A stretch of 47,466 nucleotides of DNA, from contig JODI01000068.1 of the NCBI GenBank assembly GCA_000720805.1, positions 1 to 47,466 of the forward strand. The letters run 5' to 3'. This document shows, in pieces, positions 16,794-24,934 of this stretch. Within the stretch, counting starts at the first letter, position 1. Each line of letters starts with the position of its first letter. The notes below the pieces were generated by a model that worked only from the letters and a program-made list of their open reading frames with translations, made no database searches and had not been told where the DNA came from. A program made the translations under genes and the position numbers. The DNA is from Streptomyces violaceoruber. GTDB lineage: Bacteria > Actinomycetota > Actinomycetes > Streptomycetales > Streptomycetaceae.

Positions 16794-17227
16794 CACGTCC
16801 CCCACAAACCGTGCCCCCGTTTGGTTCGCCGGCGGGCCGGTGCCCGTCGGCCGCCTTGGTCCAACCGCTGTGCCGCGGACCTGAGTTGCAACGGTGCGCA
16901 GAGCAGCCGTCCGCAGGTCGCACCGAAGGCATCGTACCCGTGGGGGTGTCGCTCACCGAAGGGTGCCGCATGGGCCGTTTGCCGAGGTGGGAGCAGATAC
17001 GCGCATTCCGCTCGGTGACCCAGGGTGAGCGGTTCCTGGTCGCGTGGCGTCCGAAAAGTAACCTTCAGGGCAGAACGAAGCCCCCGATCACGGGGGAACA
17101 ACCGGGGGCTTCGCGTCTGTGGGCGGCGCCGAATGGCCGCACGTTGAGAACGTAAGTCCTGTACGGCCCCTCGGTCAAGCCGAGTTGAGACACTCAGGCA
17201 ACTTGTTCGACAGGGCCCTTCACAGGT
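16794..17227. other. 434-bp region without gene: AAA promoter and kinase terminator
   Basis: The right part holds the hairpin at 17077-17112 and a small inverted repeat CTCGG/CCGAG near 17175. The left part should contain the promoter of the leftward AAA gene. I see no tRNA-like cloverleaf and no gene. Confidence 0.4.
17077..17112 (-). terminator. Strong hairpin, probable terminator of the uridine kinase gene
   Basis: A perfect 10-bp stem GAAGCCCCCG (17077-17086) / CGGGGGCTTC (17103-17112) with a 16-nt loop, about 115 nt past the kinase stop on the minus strand. Confidence 0.65.
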
Positions 17228-17848
17228 TCAGCACACTGCGGATGATCCGTCACCGTACGTGATGGACTGGTCCGGTCCAACCGTCCCGGCAGGCCCGGGA
17301 AGCAGCTCATATCCCTTCTCGCGCTGGTACACGAGGAGGTCGGCGAAGGGCCGGGAGGGATCCTCGCTGAAGTGCTGTCGTTCCGCCTGGACCCATCCGG
17401 CCCAGAACTCCCGCTGCTCCTCCCCGTCCCGGGCCTGTCCCCGCGCCCACGCCTCCTCACGCGGCACCTCCATCCACAGCAGATGGGCCAGGTGCGGGCG
17501 CAGTGCGCGGCGGCCGGCGCCGACACCCTCGACGAGGACCACCGGGGCGGTCGGCAACGGGCGGGGCGGTCCGAAGCGGCGGGTGTGCCAGTCGTAGGGG
17601 GTGTAGTGCACGGCCTCGCCGCGGCTCAGCGGCGCGATCACCTCGGCCCGCAGACGCTCCGTCCAGTCGAACAGACCTTCGTGGTGGGCGATGTCGTCGA
17701 GACGCAGTACCGGCGCACCGGCGAGCGCGCGGGCCAAGCGCCCGGCGAACGTGGACTTGCCGGAACCGGCGTGCCCGTCGATCCCGATCAGACGGACCGG
17801 GCCGCAGGACGGTGGCAGGCGGCGCAGCCGGGTGGCGAGCTCGTGGAT
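17228..17848 (-). CDS. Uridine kinase-like P-loop NTPase, no standard start codon
   Basis: The frame encodes IGIDGHAGSGKSTFAGRLARAL (Walker A), VLRLDDIAHHEGLFDWTERL, HYTPYDWHTRRFGPPRPLP and VVLVEGVGAGRRAL, the pattern of Streptomyces uridine kinase-type proteins that phosphorylate a nucleoside or related alcohol. The frame is open from a TAG at 17902-17900. Between that stop and the P-loop there is no ATG, GTG or TTG; the first TTG (17737) lies after the P-loop and would remove it. AGGA stands 6 nt before the ATC at 17848, which is used here as a nominal 5' end. Either an ATC/CTG start is used, the start was mutated, or the base call is wrong. Confidence 0.6.
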   Translation of the reverse strand: MHELATRLRRLPPSCGPVRLIGIDGHAGSGKSTFAGRLARALAGAPVLRLDDIAHHEGLFDWTERLRAEVIAPLSRGEAVHYTPYDWHTRRFGPPRPLPTAPVVLVEGVGAGRRALRPHLAHLLWMEVPREEAWARGQARDGEEQREFWAGWVQAERQHFSEDPSRPFADLLVYQREKGYELLPGPAGTVGPDQSITYGDGSSAVC

Positions 17849-18075
17849 GACGGTTCCTGGGTCGGTGCGGGAGGCGGACGGGGGTGCTGAACTCCCAGGC
17901 TACGCGGCCTCCCCGGCCGATCGTCGGCACCGGCCGGTGTGCCAGTGGACAAGACCAATATTGGTGACCGCGACGCGGGCCGAAGTGCTGGCAGGGGCAT
18001 CCCCCCTGCTCCATAGTGGGCGCACCACCGTGCACTGGATCCGCCCGACTCGGACACCCGGGGGTCGTCCCGCCC

Positions 18076-19440
18076 ATGATCAGATCCGAACAGCCGTCCC
18101 GCAGGACCGTCCTGGCCGCCGCGGTCGCGGCCACCGTTGCCGGCGGCGCGGGCCCTGCGGCCGCCGCAGGGCCCGCGGCCGGCCCGGCCACCCCCGCGCA
18201 GGCTCCGGCCCGCCCCGTCGACAACCGCGCCTGGATCACGTACGCCGACTGGCACGGCGGCACCGCCCACGGCACCCGTGCGGTCGCGGGCGCCCGCCCC
18301 GGCCTGGTGGTCGCCGCCCCCGCGGGCACCGCCGACTACACCGACCCGCACACCGGCACGACCGCCGCCTGGGAGTACGGGACCTGGACGTCCCCCGCGC
18401 ACGTCCTCGCCGTCCCCGCCACCGAGGTGATCGTGTCCTGGAACGCGCACACCCCGGCCGGCACCTGGCTCCAGGTCGAACTGAAGGGGACCTACTCCGA
18501 CGGCACGGACACCCCCTGGTACGTGATGGGCCGCTGGGCGGCCGGTGACCAGGACATCAGGCGGACCTCGGTCGACGGCCAGAGCGACGGCAGAAGCAGT
18601 GTCTGGACGGACACCTTCGCGATCGACGACCCGGCCACCGGCCTGCGTCTGTCCTCGTACCGTCTGCGTCTCACCCTCTACCGCAGGCCCGGCACGAAGG
18701 CCACGCCCACCGTCTGGCGGCTCGGCGCGATGGGCTCCGACGTCCCCGACCGCTTCACCGTCCCGGTCTCCACGCCGGGCGCGGCCGGGGAACTGATCGT
18801 CCCGCGCTACTCGCAGGAGATCCACAAGGGCCAGTACCCGGAGTACGACAACGGCGGCGAGGCCTGGTGCAGTCCCACCTCCTCGCAGATGATCATCGAG
18901 TACTGGGGCGGCCGGCTCACCGCCGGGCAGCTGGCCTGGGTCGACCCGTCGTACGCCGACCCGCAGGTCTGTCACGCGGCTCGCTTCACCTACGACCACC
19001 AGTACGCCGGCTGCGGCAACTGGCCCTTCAACGCCGCCTACGCCGCCACCTTCAAGGACCTCCAGGGCGTGGTCACCCGGCTCGGATCCCTCACCGACCT
19101 GGAGACGCTGATCGCGGCGGGCATCCCGGCCATAACGTCCCAGTCGTTCCTGAAGGAGGAGCTCCCCGGGGCGGGGTACGGCACCGCCGGTCACCTGATG
19201 ACCGTCATCGGCTTCACCGGCGACGGCGATGTGATCGCCAACGACCCGGCCGCGCCCGACAACGAGGCGGTGCGGCGCGTCTACCCGCGGCGCGAGTGGG
19301 AGAACATCTGGCTCAGGACCAAGCGGTACAACGCCTCCGGCAAGGTCGTCTCCGGCACCGGCGGCGTCTGCTACCTGTACTTCCCGGCCCGTCCGAGTGC
19401 GCGCCAGCGTGCGGCGCTCGCGGCGGTGGGCGTGCGCTGA
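18076..19440 (+). CDS. Secreted peptidase C39-like protein (Tat or Sec exported)
   Basis: The 454-residue exported protein has an N-terminus with SRRTVLAAAVAATVAGG followed by an Ala-rich segment ending AAAAG, resembling a twin-arginine signal. The middle part is beta-rich and unassigned. The C-terminal half is a papain-like C39-type domain: Cys in NGGEAWCSPTSSQMIIEYWG, His in GYGTAGHLMTVIGF and Asp in DVIANDPAAP form the catalytic triad. Role: cysteine peptidase or amidase outside the cell; substrate unknown. ATG 18076 is chosen because the signal peptide then begins directly; in-frame upstream codons add unlikely residues. No strong ribosome-binding site is visible. Confidence 0.8.
   Translation: MIRSEQPSRRTVLAAAVAATVAGGAGPAAAAGPAAGPATPAQAPARPVDNRAWITYADWHGGTAHGTRAVAGARPGLVVAAPAGTADYTDPHTGTTAAWEYGTWTSPAHVLAVPATEVIVSWNAHTPAGTWLQVELKGTYSDGTDTPWYVMGRWAAGDQDIRRTSVDGQSDGRSSVWTDTFAIDDPATGLRLSSYRLRLTLYRRPGTKATPTVWRLGAMGSDVPDRFTVPVSTPGAAGELIVPRYSQEIHKGQYPEYDNGGEAWCSPTSSQMIIEYWGGRLTAGQLAWVDPSYADPQVCHAARFTYDHQYAGCGNWPFNAAYAATFKDLQGVVTRLGSLTDLETLIAAGIPAITSQSFLKEELPGAGYGTAGHLMTVIGFTGDGDVIANDPAAPDNEAVRRVYPRREWENIWLRTKRYNASGKVVSGTGGVCYLYFPARPSARQRAALAAVGVR
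18147..18177 (+). repeat. Perfect 31-bp palindrome inside the signal-peptide coding region
   Basis: 15-bp arms (18147-18161 and 18163-18177) around a single central C; the core is GGGCCCTGCGGC and its complement. It encodes the Ala/Gly/Pro run of the signal peptide, and would form a very stable mRNA hairpin about 70 nt after the start codon. Confidence 0.6.
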
Positions 19441-19570
19441 CGAGTCCGTACAGGGCCCCGGAGGACCGGGGCCCTGTGACCAACGTCTCGGCCGCACCGG
19501 CCGCAAACGGTGGCAAGGTGGACAGAACTCCGGGGGGAGTCCACCGCCCAGCCGAGCCCAGCGAGACGCC

Positions 19571-19711
19571 ATGACCTCAGCAGCAGCCACCGCCGCCCGC
19601 GCCCGTACCGGCGGCCCCCGGGAAGACGGCCCGAAGATCGTCGAGCATGTCCTGGGATGGACCCTCGTCCTGGTGATCGCGATGCTCGTCACTCAGCTCG
19701 GCCTGCTGTGA
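19571..19711 (+). CDS. 46-residue single-pass membrane protein
   Basis: The ORF starts with ATG 19571 and encodes MTSAAATAARARTG, a charged stretch GGPREDGPKIVEH, and one hydrophobic helix VLGWTLVLVIAMLVTQLGLL at the extreme C-terminus. The arrangement is that of a tail-anchored or single-pass small membrane protein. It sits between the C39 peptidase and a TetR gene in the same direction. Small proteins of this kind in this position are common in Streptomyces, but no function is known to me. It could also be the remnant of a longer gene; the clean start and positional context favour a real gene. Confidence 0.5.
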   Translation: MTSAAATAARARTGGPREDGPKIVEHVLGWTLVLVIAMLVTQLGLL

Positions 19712-19774
19712 GCTGAGCCATACCGACCTGCCATACTGCGGGTGTCCCGTCGCCCGTTGAGACCAGGGTCGAGA

Positions 19775-20437
19775 TTGAATATTAGTCAACAGAGCGACGT
19801 CGCCCGCCCACGGGCACGCGGCACCGAACGCTCCGTCGCACGCCGTGCCGAACTCATCACCATCGGGCGGAAGCTGTTCGCCGACACGTCGTACGACGCG
19901 CTCTCCATGGACGACATCGCCCGCCAGGCGCATGTCGCCAAGGGGCTGATCTACTACTACTTCCAGTCGAAGCGCGGCTACTACCTGGCGATCATCCAGG
20001 ACTCCGTCGCCGACCTGGTCACCTACGCGGCGAGCGGCCTCGAACTGGAGCCGGTGGACCGCGTCCACCGCACCATCGACAGCTATCTGCGCTACGCCGA
20101 GCACAACCAGGCCGCGTACCGCACGATCGTCAGCGGTGGCGTCGGCTTCGACACCGAGGTGCACGCGATCCGGGACGGGGTGCGCGAGGCGATCGTCGCG
20201 ACCATCGCGGAAGGGGCGTACGGCCGCCGCGACATCGCCCCGTTGCCCCGCATGGGCCTGCTGGCCTGGCTGTGCAGTGTGGAAGGCGCCGCCCTCGACT
20301 GGATTGACCGCCCCCAGCTGTCCCGCGAGACGATGAGCGAACTGCTGGTGAAGACGCTCGGCGGTGCGATGCGCGCGATCGAGGAGCTCGACCCGTCCTA
20401 CCCTGCCCCGAAACAGGCCCGCCGGGACGACGCCTGA
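19775..20437 (+). CDS. TetR family transcriptional regulator
   Basis: The 220-residue regulator has a TetR helix-turn-helix at about residues 25-75 (AELITIGRKLFADTSYDALSMDDIARQAHVAKGLIYYYFQSKRGYYLAII), followed by an all-helical ligand domain (RTIDSYLRYAEHNQAAYRTIVSGGVGFDTEVHAIRDG) of the type often seen in regulators of fatty-acid or acyl-CoA genes. TTG 19775, giving MNISQQSDVARPRARGTERSVARR, is preferred because AGGGTCGAG lies before it; a GTG at 19742 in frame is the alternative. The effector and targets are unknown; the nearby acyl-CoA dehydrogenase gene is a possible but unproven target. Confidence 0.85.
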   Translation: MNISQQSDVARPRARGTERSVARRAELITIGRKLFADTSYDALSMDDIARQAHVAKGLIYYYFQSKRGYYLAIIQDSVADLVTYAASGLELEPVDRVHRTIDSYLRYAEHNQAAYRTIVSGGVGFDTEVHAIRDGVREAIVATIAEGAYGRRDIAPLPRMGLLAWLCSVEGAALDWIDRPQLSRETMSELLVKTLGGAMRAIEELDPSYPAPKQARRDDA

Positions 20438-20465
20438 GCCGGACGCCGGACGCCGGACGCCGGAC
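20438..20465. repeat. Four tandem copies of GCCGGAC
   Basis: Starting immediately after the TetR stop, the 7-bp unit GCCGGAC occurs four times without interruption (20438-20465). It lies just before the shared terminator; a simple replication-slippage repeat that could vary between strains. Confidence 0.8.
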
Positions 20466-20470
20466 AGAGC

Positions 20471-20504
20471 CTTGGGGCGGAGGCTCGTCGTCCCCCGCCC
20501 CAAG
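20471..20504. terminator. Bidirectional terminator between TetR and chitinase genes
   Basis: A perfect 10-bp stem CTTGGGGCGG (20471-20480) / CCGCCCCAAG (20495-20504) with a 14-nt loop, placed between two convergent genes, 33 nt after one stop and 16 nt after the other. Confidence 0.75.
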
Positions 20505-20520
20505 TCTCCGGTCGGACCGG

Positions 20521-21768
<1,248 letters not shown>

Positions 21769-22104
21769 CGGGTGTCTCCTCGCGGGGGACAGGGAGGGGA
21801 TCGCACGCCGATTGGCATGAACGCGGGGAAGCGTTGAGGCGAAACGCTAAGAGGACTAGACCAATACGTCAATGGTTCGTACCAATTTCATGGAGGCGGG
21901 TGGACTAGTATTTCTTCAAGTAAGCGGTCGTTAACCGGTGACGAGGTGCGTCCGATCGGGCATACTCACAGCGCACAGCCGCTGGTCAGCAGCTTCCGCG
22001 ACCCGGGAGTGCGAGCATCGGCCGGCATCCAGTGAGACCCCGGCGGCGCCGCCCCCACCCGAAGGGCCCGTCCGCCCGCGCCCGACAGGGAGGAGAGCGT
22101 CGCC
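21769..22104. other. 336-bp divergent intergenic region
   Basis: Between the leftward chitinase and the rightward acyl-CoA dehydrogenase genes. It contains the chitinase promoter at 21844-21872 and a good ribosome-binding site (GGGAGGAGAG) for the dehydrogenase. No gene is seen. Confidence 0.5.
21844..21872 (-). promoter_or_regulatory. Chitinase promoter with DasR-like element
   Basis: On the minus strand TTGACG (21872-21867) and TAGCGT (21849-21844) are 17 bp apart. The spacer holds TTGGTCTAGTCC and a related TTGGTACGAACC lies just upstream, forming the direct-repeat pattern known from Streptomyces chitinase promoters, where DasR and GlcNAc metabolism control expression. Identity with the orphan site at 6717-6745 covers 17 contiguous bases. 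Confidence 0.75.
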
Positions 22105-23280
22105 ATGCCCGACCGCGCCCCGCAGCCGGTGGACCGGCAACTGCCCACGGACGAGGCCCGGGATCTGATCTCGCTCGTCCGCGACATCGCGCAGCACGAG
22201 ATCGCCCCGAAGGCGGCCGAGGAGGAGGACGCCGGACGCTTTCCGCGCGAGGTCTTCACCCTGCTCTCCGCATCCGGACTGCTCGGCCTGCCGTACGACT
22301 CCGAATACGGCGGCGGTGACCAGCCGTACGAGGTCTACCTCCAGGTCCTCGAGGAGCTCGCCGCGGCCCGCCTCACCGTCGGCCTCGGCGTGAGCGTGCA
22401 CACCCTCGCCTCCTACGCGCTCGCCGCCTACGGCAGCAAGGAACAGCAGGTCGAGCACCTGCCCGCGATGCTCGGCGGCGGTCTGCTGGGCGCGTACTGC
22501 CTGTCCGAGCCCTCCTCGGGGTCGGACGCGGCCTCACTGCGCACGAAGGCCGTGCGGGACGGTGGGGGAGAGTGGGCGATCACCGGGACCAAGGCCTGGA
22601 TCACGCACGGCGGAGTCGCCGACTTCTACACGGTCATGGCGCGTACCGGCGAGGAGGGCCCGCGCGGGATCACCGCGTTCCTGGTCCCCGGCGACGCGGA
22701 GGGGCTGAGCGCGGCGCCGCCCGAGAAGAAGATGGGCATGAAGGGTTCGCCGACCGCCCAGGTCCACTTCGACGAGGTGCGGGTGTCCGACGACCGGCGA
22801 CTCGGCGAGGAGGGTCAGGGCTTCGCGATCGCCCTGGCCGCACTCGACTCCGGGCGGCTCGGCATCGCGGCCTGCGCGATCGGCCTGGCCCAGGCGGCAC
22901 TGGACGAGGCGGTGGCGTACGCGACCGGAAGGCGGCAGTTCGGGCGGCCGATCGCCGACTTCCAGGGACTGCGCTTCATGCTCGCCGACATGGCGACCCA
23001 GATCGAGGCCGGGCGGGCGCTGTACCTGTCGGCGGCGCGGCTGCGGGACGCGGGGCGGCCGTTCGCCAAGCAGGCCGCCATGGCCAAGCTGCACTGCACG
23101 GACACCGCGATGCGGGTGACCACCGACGCCGTCCAGGTCCTGGGCGGGTACGGCTACACCGCCGACTTCCCGGCCGAGCGGTACATGCGCGAGGCCAAGG
23201 TGCTGCAGATCGTCGAGGGCACCAACCAGATCCAGCGGATGGTCATCGCCCGTCACCTAGCGGGTCCCGAGAGCCGCTGA
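22105..23280 (+). CDS. Acyl-CoA dehydrogenase
   Basis: The 391-residue FAD enzyme oxidises an acyl-CoA to the trans-2-enoyl-CoA, passing electrons to ETF. All three ACAD regions are present: N-terminal helices (LISLVRDIAQHEIAPKAAEEEDAGRFPREVF), the middle beta domain (AYCLSEPSSGSDAASLRTKA, WITHGGVADFYTVMARTG, KMGMKGSPTAQVHFDEVRV) and the C-terminal helices (RQFGRPIADFQGLRFMLADMATQIEA, LGGYGYTADFPAERYMREAKVLQIVEGTNQIQRMVIAR). The Glu in QIVEGTNQIQ is the catalytic base of the short/medium-chain type. Chain-length preference cannot be read. A strong Shine-Dalgarno lies upstream of ATG 22105. The 3' end overlaps a small convergent gene by 38 nt. Confidence 0.92.
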   Translation: MPDRAPQPVDRQLPTDEARDLISLVRDIAQHEIAPKAAEEEDAGRFPREVFTLLSASGLLGLPYDSEYGGGDQPYEVYLQVLEELAAARLTVGLGVSVHTLASYALAAYGSKEQQVEHLPAMLGGGLLGAYCLSEPSSGSDAASLRTKAVRDGGGEWAITGTKAWITHGGVADFYTVMARTGEEGPRGITAFLVPGDAEGLSAAPPEKKMGMKGSPTAQVHFDEVRVSDDRRLGEEGQGFAIALAALDSGRLGIAACAIGLAQAALDEAVAYATGRRQFGRPIADFQGLRFMLADMATQIEAGRALYLSAARLRDAGRPFAKQAAMAKLHCTDTAMRVTTDAVQVLGGYGYTADFPAERYMREAKVLQIVEGTNQIQRMVIARHLAGPESR

Positions 23281-23506
23281 ACTGCCCCGCCGTCACCTGG
23301 GGCGCCGCCAGCCGGACCCACTCCGGGTCGTGGCGCCCCGGCAGGGTGCGACCGCGGTCGGCCCAGGTGCGCAGCAGATCGCGGTAGATGGGCGGGTCCT
23401 GAACCGGTGGCGGGGCCGGCGGAACCGATTCGCCGCGTCCCCGGGACACGGGGGCGGGAACGAAGAGTCGGCGTTGACGCCCGGTCGCTGAAGAGGTGGG
23501 GGTCAT
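23243..23506 (-). CDS. Small basic proline-rich hypothetical protein
   Basis: The 87-residue protein is rich in Arg and Pro: RQRRLFVPAPVSRGRGESVPPAPPPVQDPPIYRDLLRTWADRGRTLPGRHDPEWVRLAA. The segment PPIYRDLLRTWADRGRTLPGRRDPEW is the kind of motif kept in small Streptomyces conserved hypotheticals, which supports a real gene. No domain, signal or membrane segment is recognised. Its end overlaps the acyl-CoA dehydrogenase by 38 nt in convergent orientation. Upstream lies a region with a perfect inverted repeat and a 24-bp direct repeat. Confidence 0.5.
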   Translation of the reverse strand: MTPTSSATGRQRRLFVPAPVSRGRGESVPPAPPPVQDPPIYRDLLRTWADRGRTLPGRHDPEWVRLAAPQVTAGQFSGSRDPLGDGR

Positions 23507-23573
23507 ACCAGGGCAACGCGGATCCCGGTGGACAGGTCACCGGTCGTCGGAATCGGGCGTGCGTTCACCGACG

Positions 23574-23631
23574 TCCGGATCGGGGTGGCGTGGGACTCCG
23601 ATCCGGAGGATCGGGGTGCCGTGGGAGTCCG
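23574..23631. repeat. Perfect inverted repeat plus 24-bp near-direct repeat
   Basis: TCCGGATCGG (23574-23583) and CCGATCCGGA (23598-23607) form a perfect 10-bp inverted repeat with a 14-nt loop. In addition 23577-23600 and 23608-23631 are direct repeats with 2 mismatches in 24, 31 bp apart. They lie between two leftward genes, 68 bp or more upstream of the small basic gene, and could be a terminator, a tandem operator, or both. Confidence 0.55.
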
Positions 23632-23742
23632 GTCGTCCCCGCCGGGCGCCCGTCAGAACACCGCTCAAGACCAACCGAACCGCGCCACGGCGGCTGCGAG
23701 CCGCGGCGCGGACCGGTCACGGGGTGGAAGCGAGGGCGTCGC

Positions 23743-24177
23743 TCAGGCGGCGTGGCGCCGCATCACGGGCACCCGGATGGGGCGCGAGCCGGGGCCGCCG
23801 ACGTGCGAGAAGGGCTGCTTGCGCCAGTCGAGGCCCTGAGGGAGCGTCAACAGGAGGGCCGTGTGCTGCTCCTGGGGCTCCACCGACTCGTCGGCCGGCA
23901 TGGCGTCGGACGCCCGGCGGCCCGTCCCGGCACAGACCGTCAGCCCGAACGGGTTCCACGGCGAGGCGCACAGCGCGTGCTCCGGCAGGACCTCCTCGTC
24001 CGCCAGCAGCGCGATGGGCTGCGCGCAGTCCGGGCAGATCACCCGGTACATCTCGAAGGTGTCGTAGGCGTCGAGTTCGTCGTCGAGGGCGTCGGGATCG
24101 ACGCCCTCCGGCTCGGGCTCGATCATCAACTGCGGCCGCTTGGACGCGGTACGACCAGGGCGCTTAAGACTCTGCAT
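23743..24177 (-). CDS. Conserved hypothetical protein with zinc-ribbon-like Cys motif
   Basis: The 144-residue cytoplasmic protein begins MQSLKRPGRTASKRPQL, followed by an acidic stretch EPEPEGVDPDALDDELDAYDTFEMYRVICPDCAQPIALLADEEVLPEHALCASPWNPFGLTVCAGTG. The spaced cysteines (CPDC, C, C) suggest a zinc-binding knuckle. The C-terminus (LLLTLPQGLDWRKQPFSHVGG) is also patterned. ATG 24177 is preferred over earlier in-frame codons because GGGGGAG stands 7 nt before it and the acidic and Cys parts remain complete. No established function; it is divergent from the Lrp/AsnC gene, sharing a 269-bp promoter region. Confidence 0.65.
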   Translation of the reverse strand: MQSLKRPGRTASKRPQLMIEPEPEGVDPDALDDELDAYDTFEMYRVICPDCAQPIALLADEEVLPEHALCASPWNPFGLTVCAGTGRRASDAMPADESVEPQEQHTALLLTLPQGLDWRKQPFSHVGGPGSRPIRVPVMRRHAA

Positions 24178-24446
24178 TGGGTTCTCCCCCTCGGGCTGGG
24201 CCGTGAAAGGCACTGCGGCCTCGACCACAGCAAGCACTTCCCGTCCCGTCTCGGCGGTAATCACGAGACCATCACGGAGCCTGTTCGGTGGGTGTGGTGT
24301 TCGTCACATGCCGCCCGCAGGTGCCCGGGGCGTTCGTTTTGTCCGCCAGGAGCCTCACGGACCGCTCTCGGCCACATCACGAACCGGGTATGACCTGCGC
24401 CGCTCAGGTATCCGAGGAGATCAGGAGCACTGTAGGTTCTTGCGCC

Positions 24447-24887
24447 ATGGAGGAGCTCGACCGGCAAATCGTGCAGCTGCTCGTCAAGGACGGGCGGATG
24501 AGCTACACAGACCTGGGCAAGGCCACCGGCCTGTCCACGTCGGCCGTGCACCAGCGGGTGCGCCGGCTGGAACAACGGGGCGTGATCCGCGGGTACGCCG
24601 CGGTGGTCGACCCGGAGGCCGTCGGGCTGCCGATGACCGCGTTCATCTCGGTGAAACCGTTCGACCCGAGCGCCCCCGACGACATCGCGGAACGCCTCGC
24701 CGACGTCCCCGAGATCGAGGCCTGCCACAGTGTCGCCGGCGACGAGAACTACATCCTCAAGGTGCGCGTGGCCACCCCGCACGAACTCGAGGAACTGCTC
24801 GCGCGGCTGCGCTCGTTGGCGGGGGTGTCGACGCGGACGACAGTCGTGCTGTCGACGCCGTACGAGGCACGGCCGCCGCGCATCTGA
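24447..24887 (+). CDS. Lrp/AsnC family transcriptional regulator
   Basis: The 146-residue protein has an N-terminal AsnC-type helix-turn-helix (about 5-55: LDRQIVQLLVKDGRMSYTDLGKATGLSTSAVHQRVRRLEQRGVIRGYAAVVDPEAVGL) and a C-terminal RAM/ACT-like effector domain (ISVKPFDPSAPDDIAERLADVPEIEACHSVAGDENYILKVRVATPHELEELLARLRSLAGVSTRTTVVLST). It is expected to bind an amino acid and form octamers. ATG 24447 gives the standard length. It lies 47 nt upstream of the amidohydrolase gene in the same direction, so the two may share a transcript. Target genes are unknown. Confidence 0.9.
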   Translation: MEELDRQIVQLLVKDGRMSYTDLGKATGLSTSAVHQRVRRLEQRGVIRGYAAVVDPEAVGLPMTAFISVKPFDPSAPDDIAERLADVPEIEACHSVAGDENYILKVRVATPHELEELLARLRSLAGVSTRTTVVLSTPYEARPPRI

Positions 24888-24934
24888 CCGCCCTGCGTTC
24901 GGGGCCGCCGAGGTGAGGCGCGAGACTGTTCCCC

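Noticed and set aside
14658..17018. 786-codon open frame on the plus strand
   Set aside because: It is antisense to the AAA ATPase gene, which has clear Walker motifs. The translation is Arg/Gln/Val-rich noise.
17113..17227. Possible tRNA or tRNA-like RNA after the terminator hairpin
   Set aside because: Small stems are present, but no cloverleaf, T-loop GTTCRANNC or acceptor pairing could be built.
17788..19692. 634-codon open frame on the minus strand over the C39 gene
   Set aside because: Antisense to a gene with a signal peptide and a catalytic Cys-His-Asp set. The minus-strand frame is Gly/Arg/Val-rich without domains.
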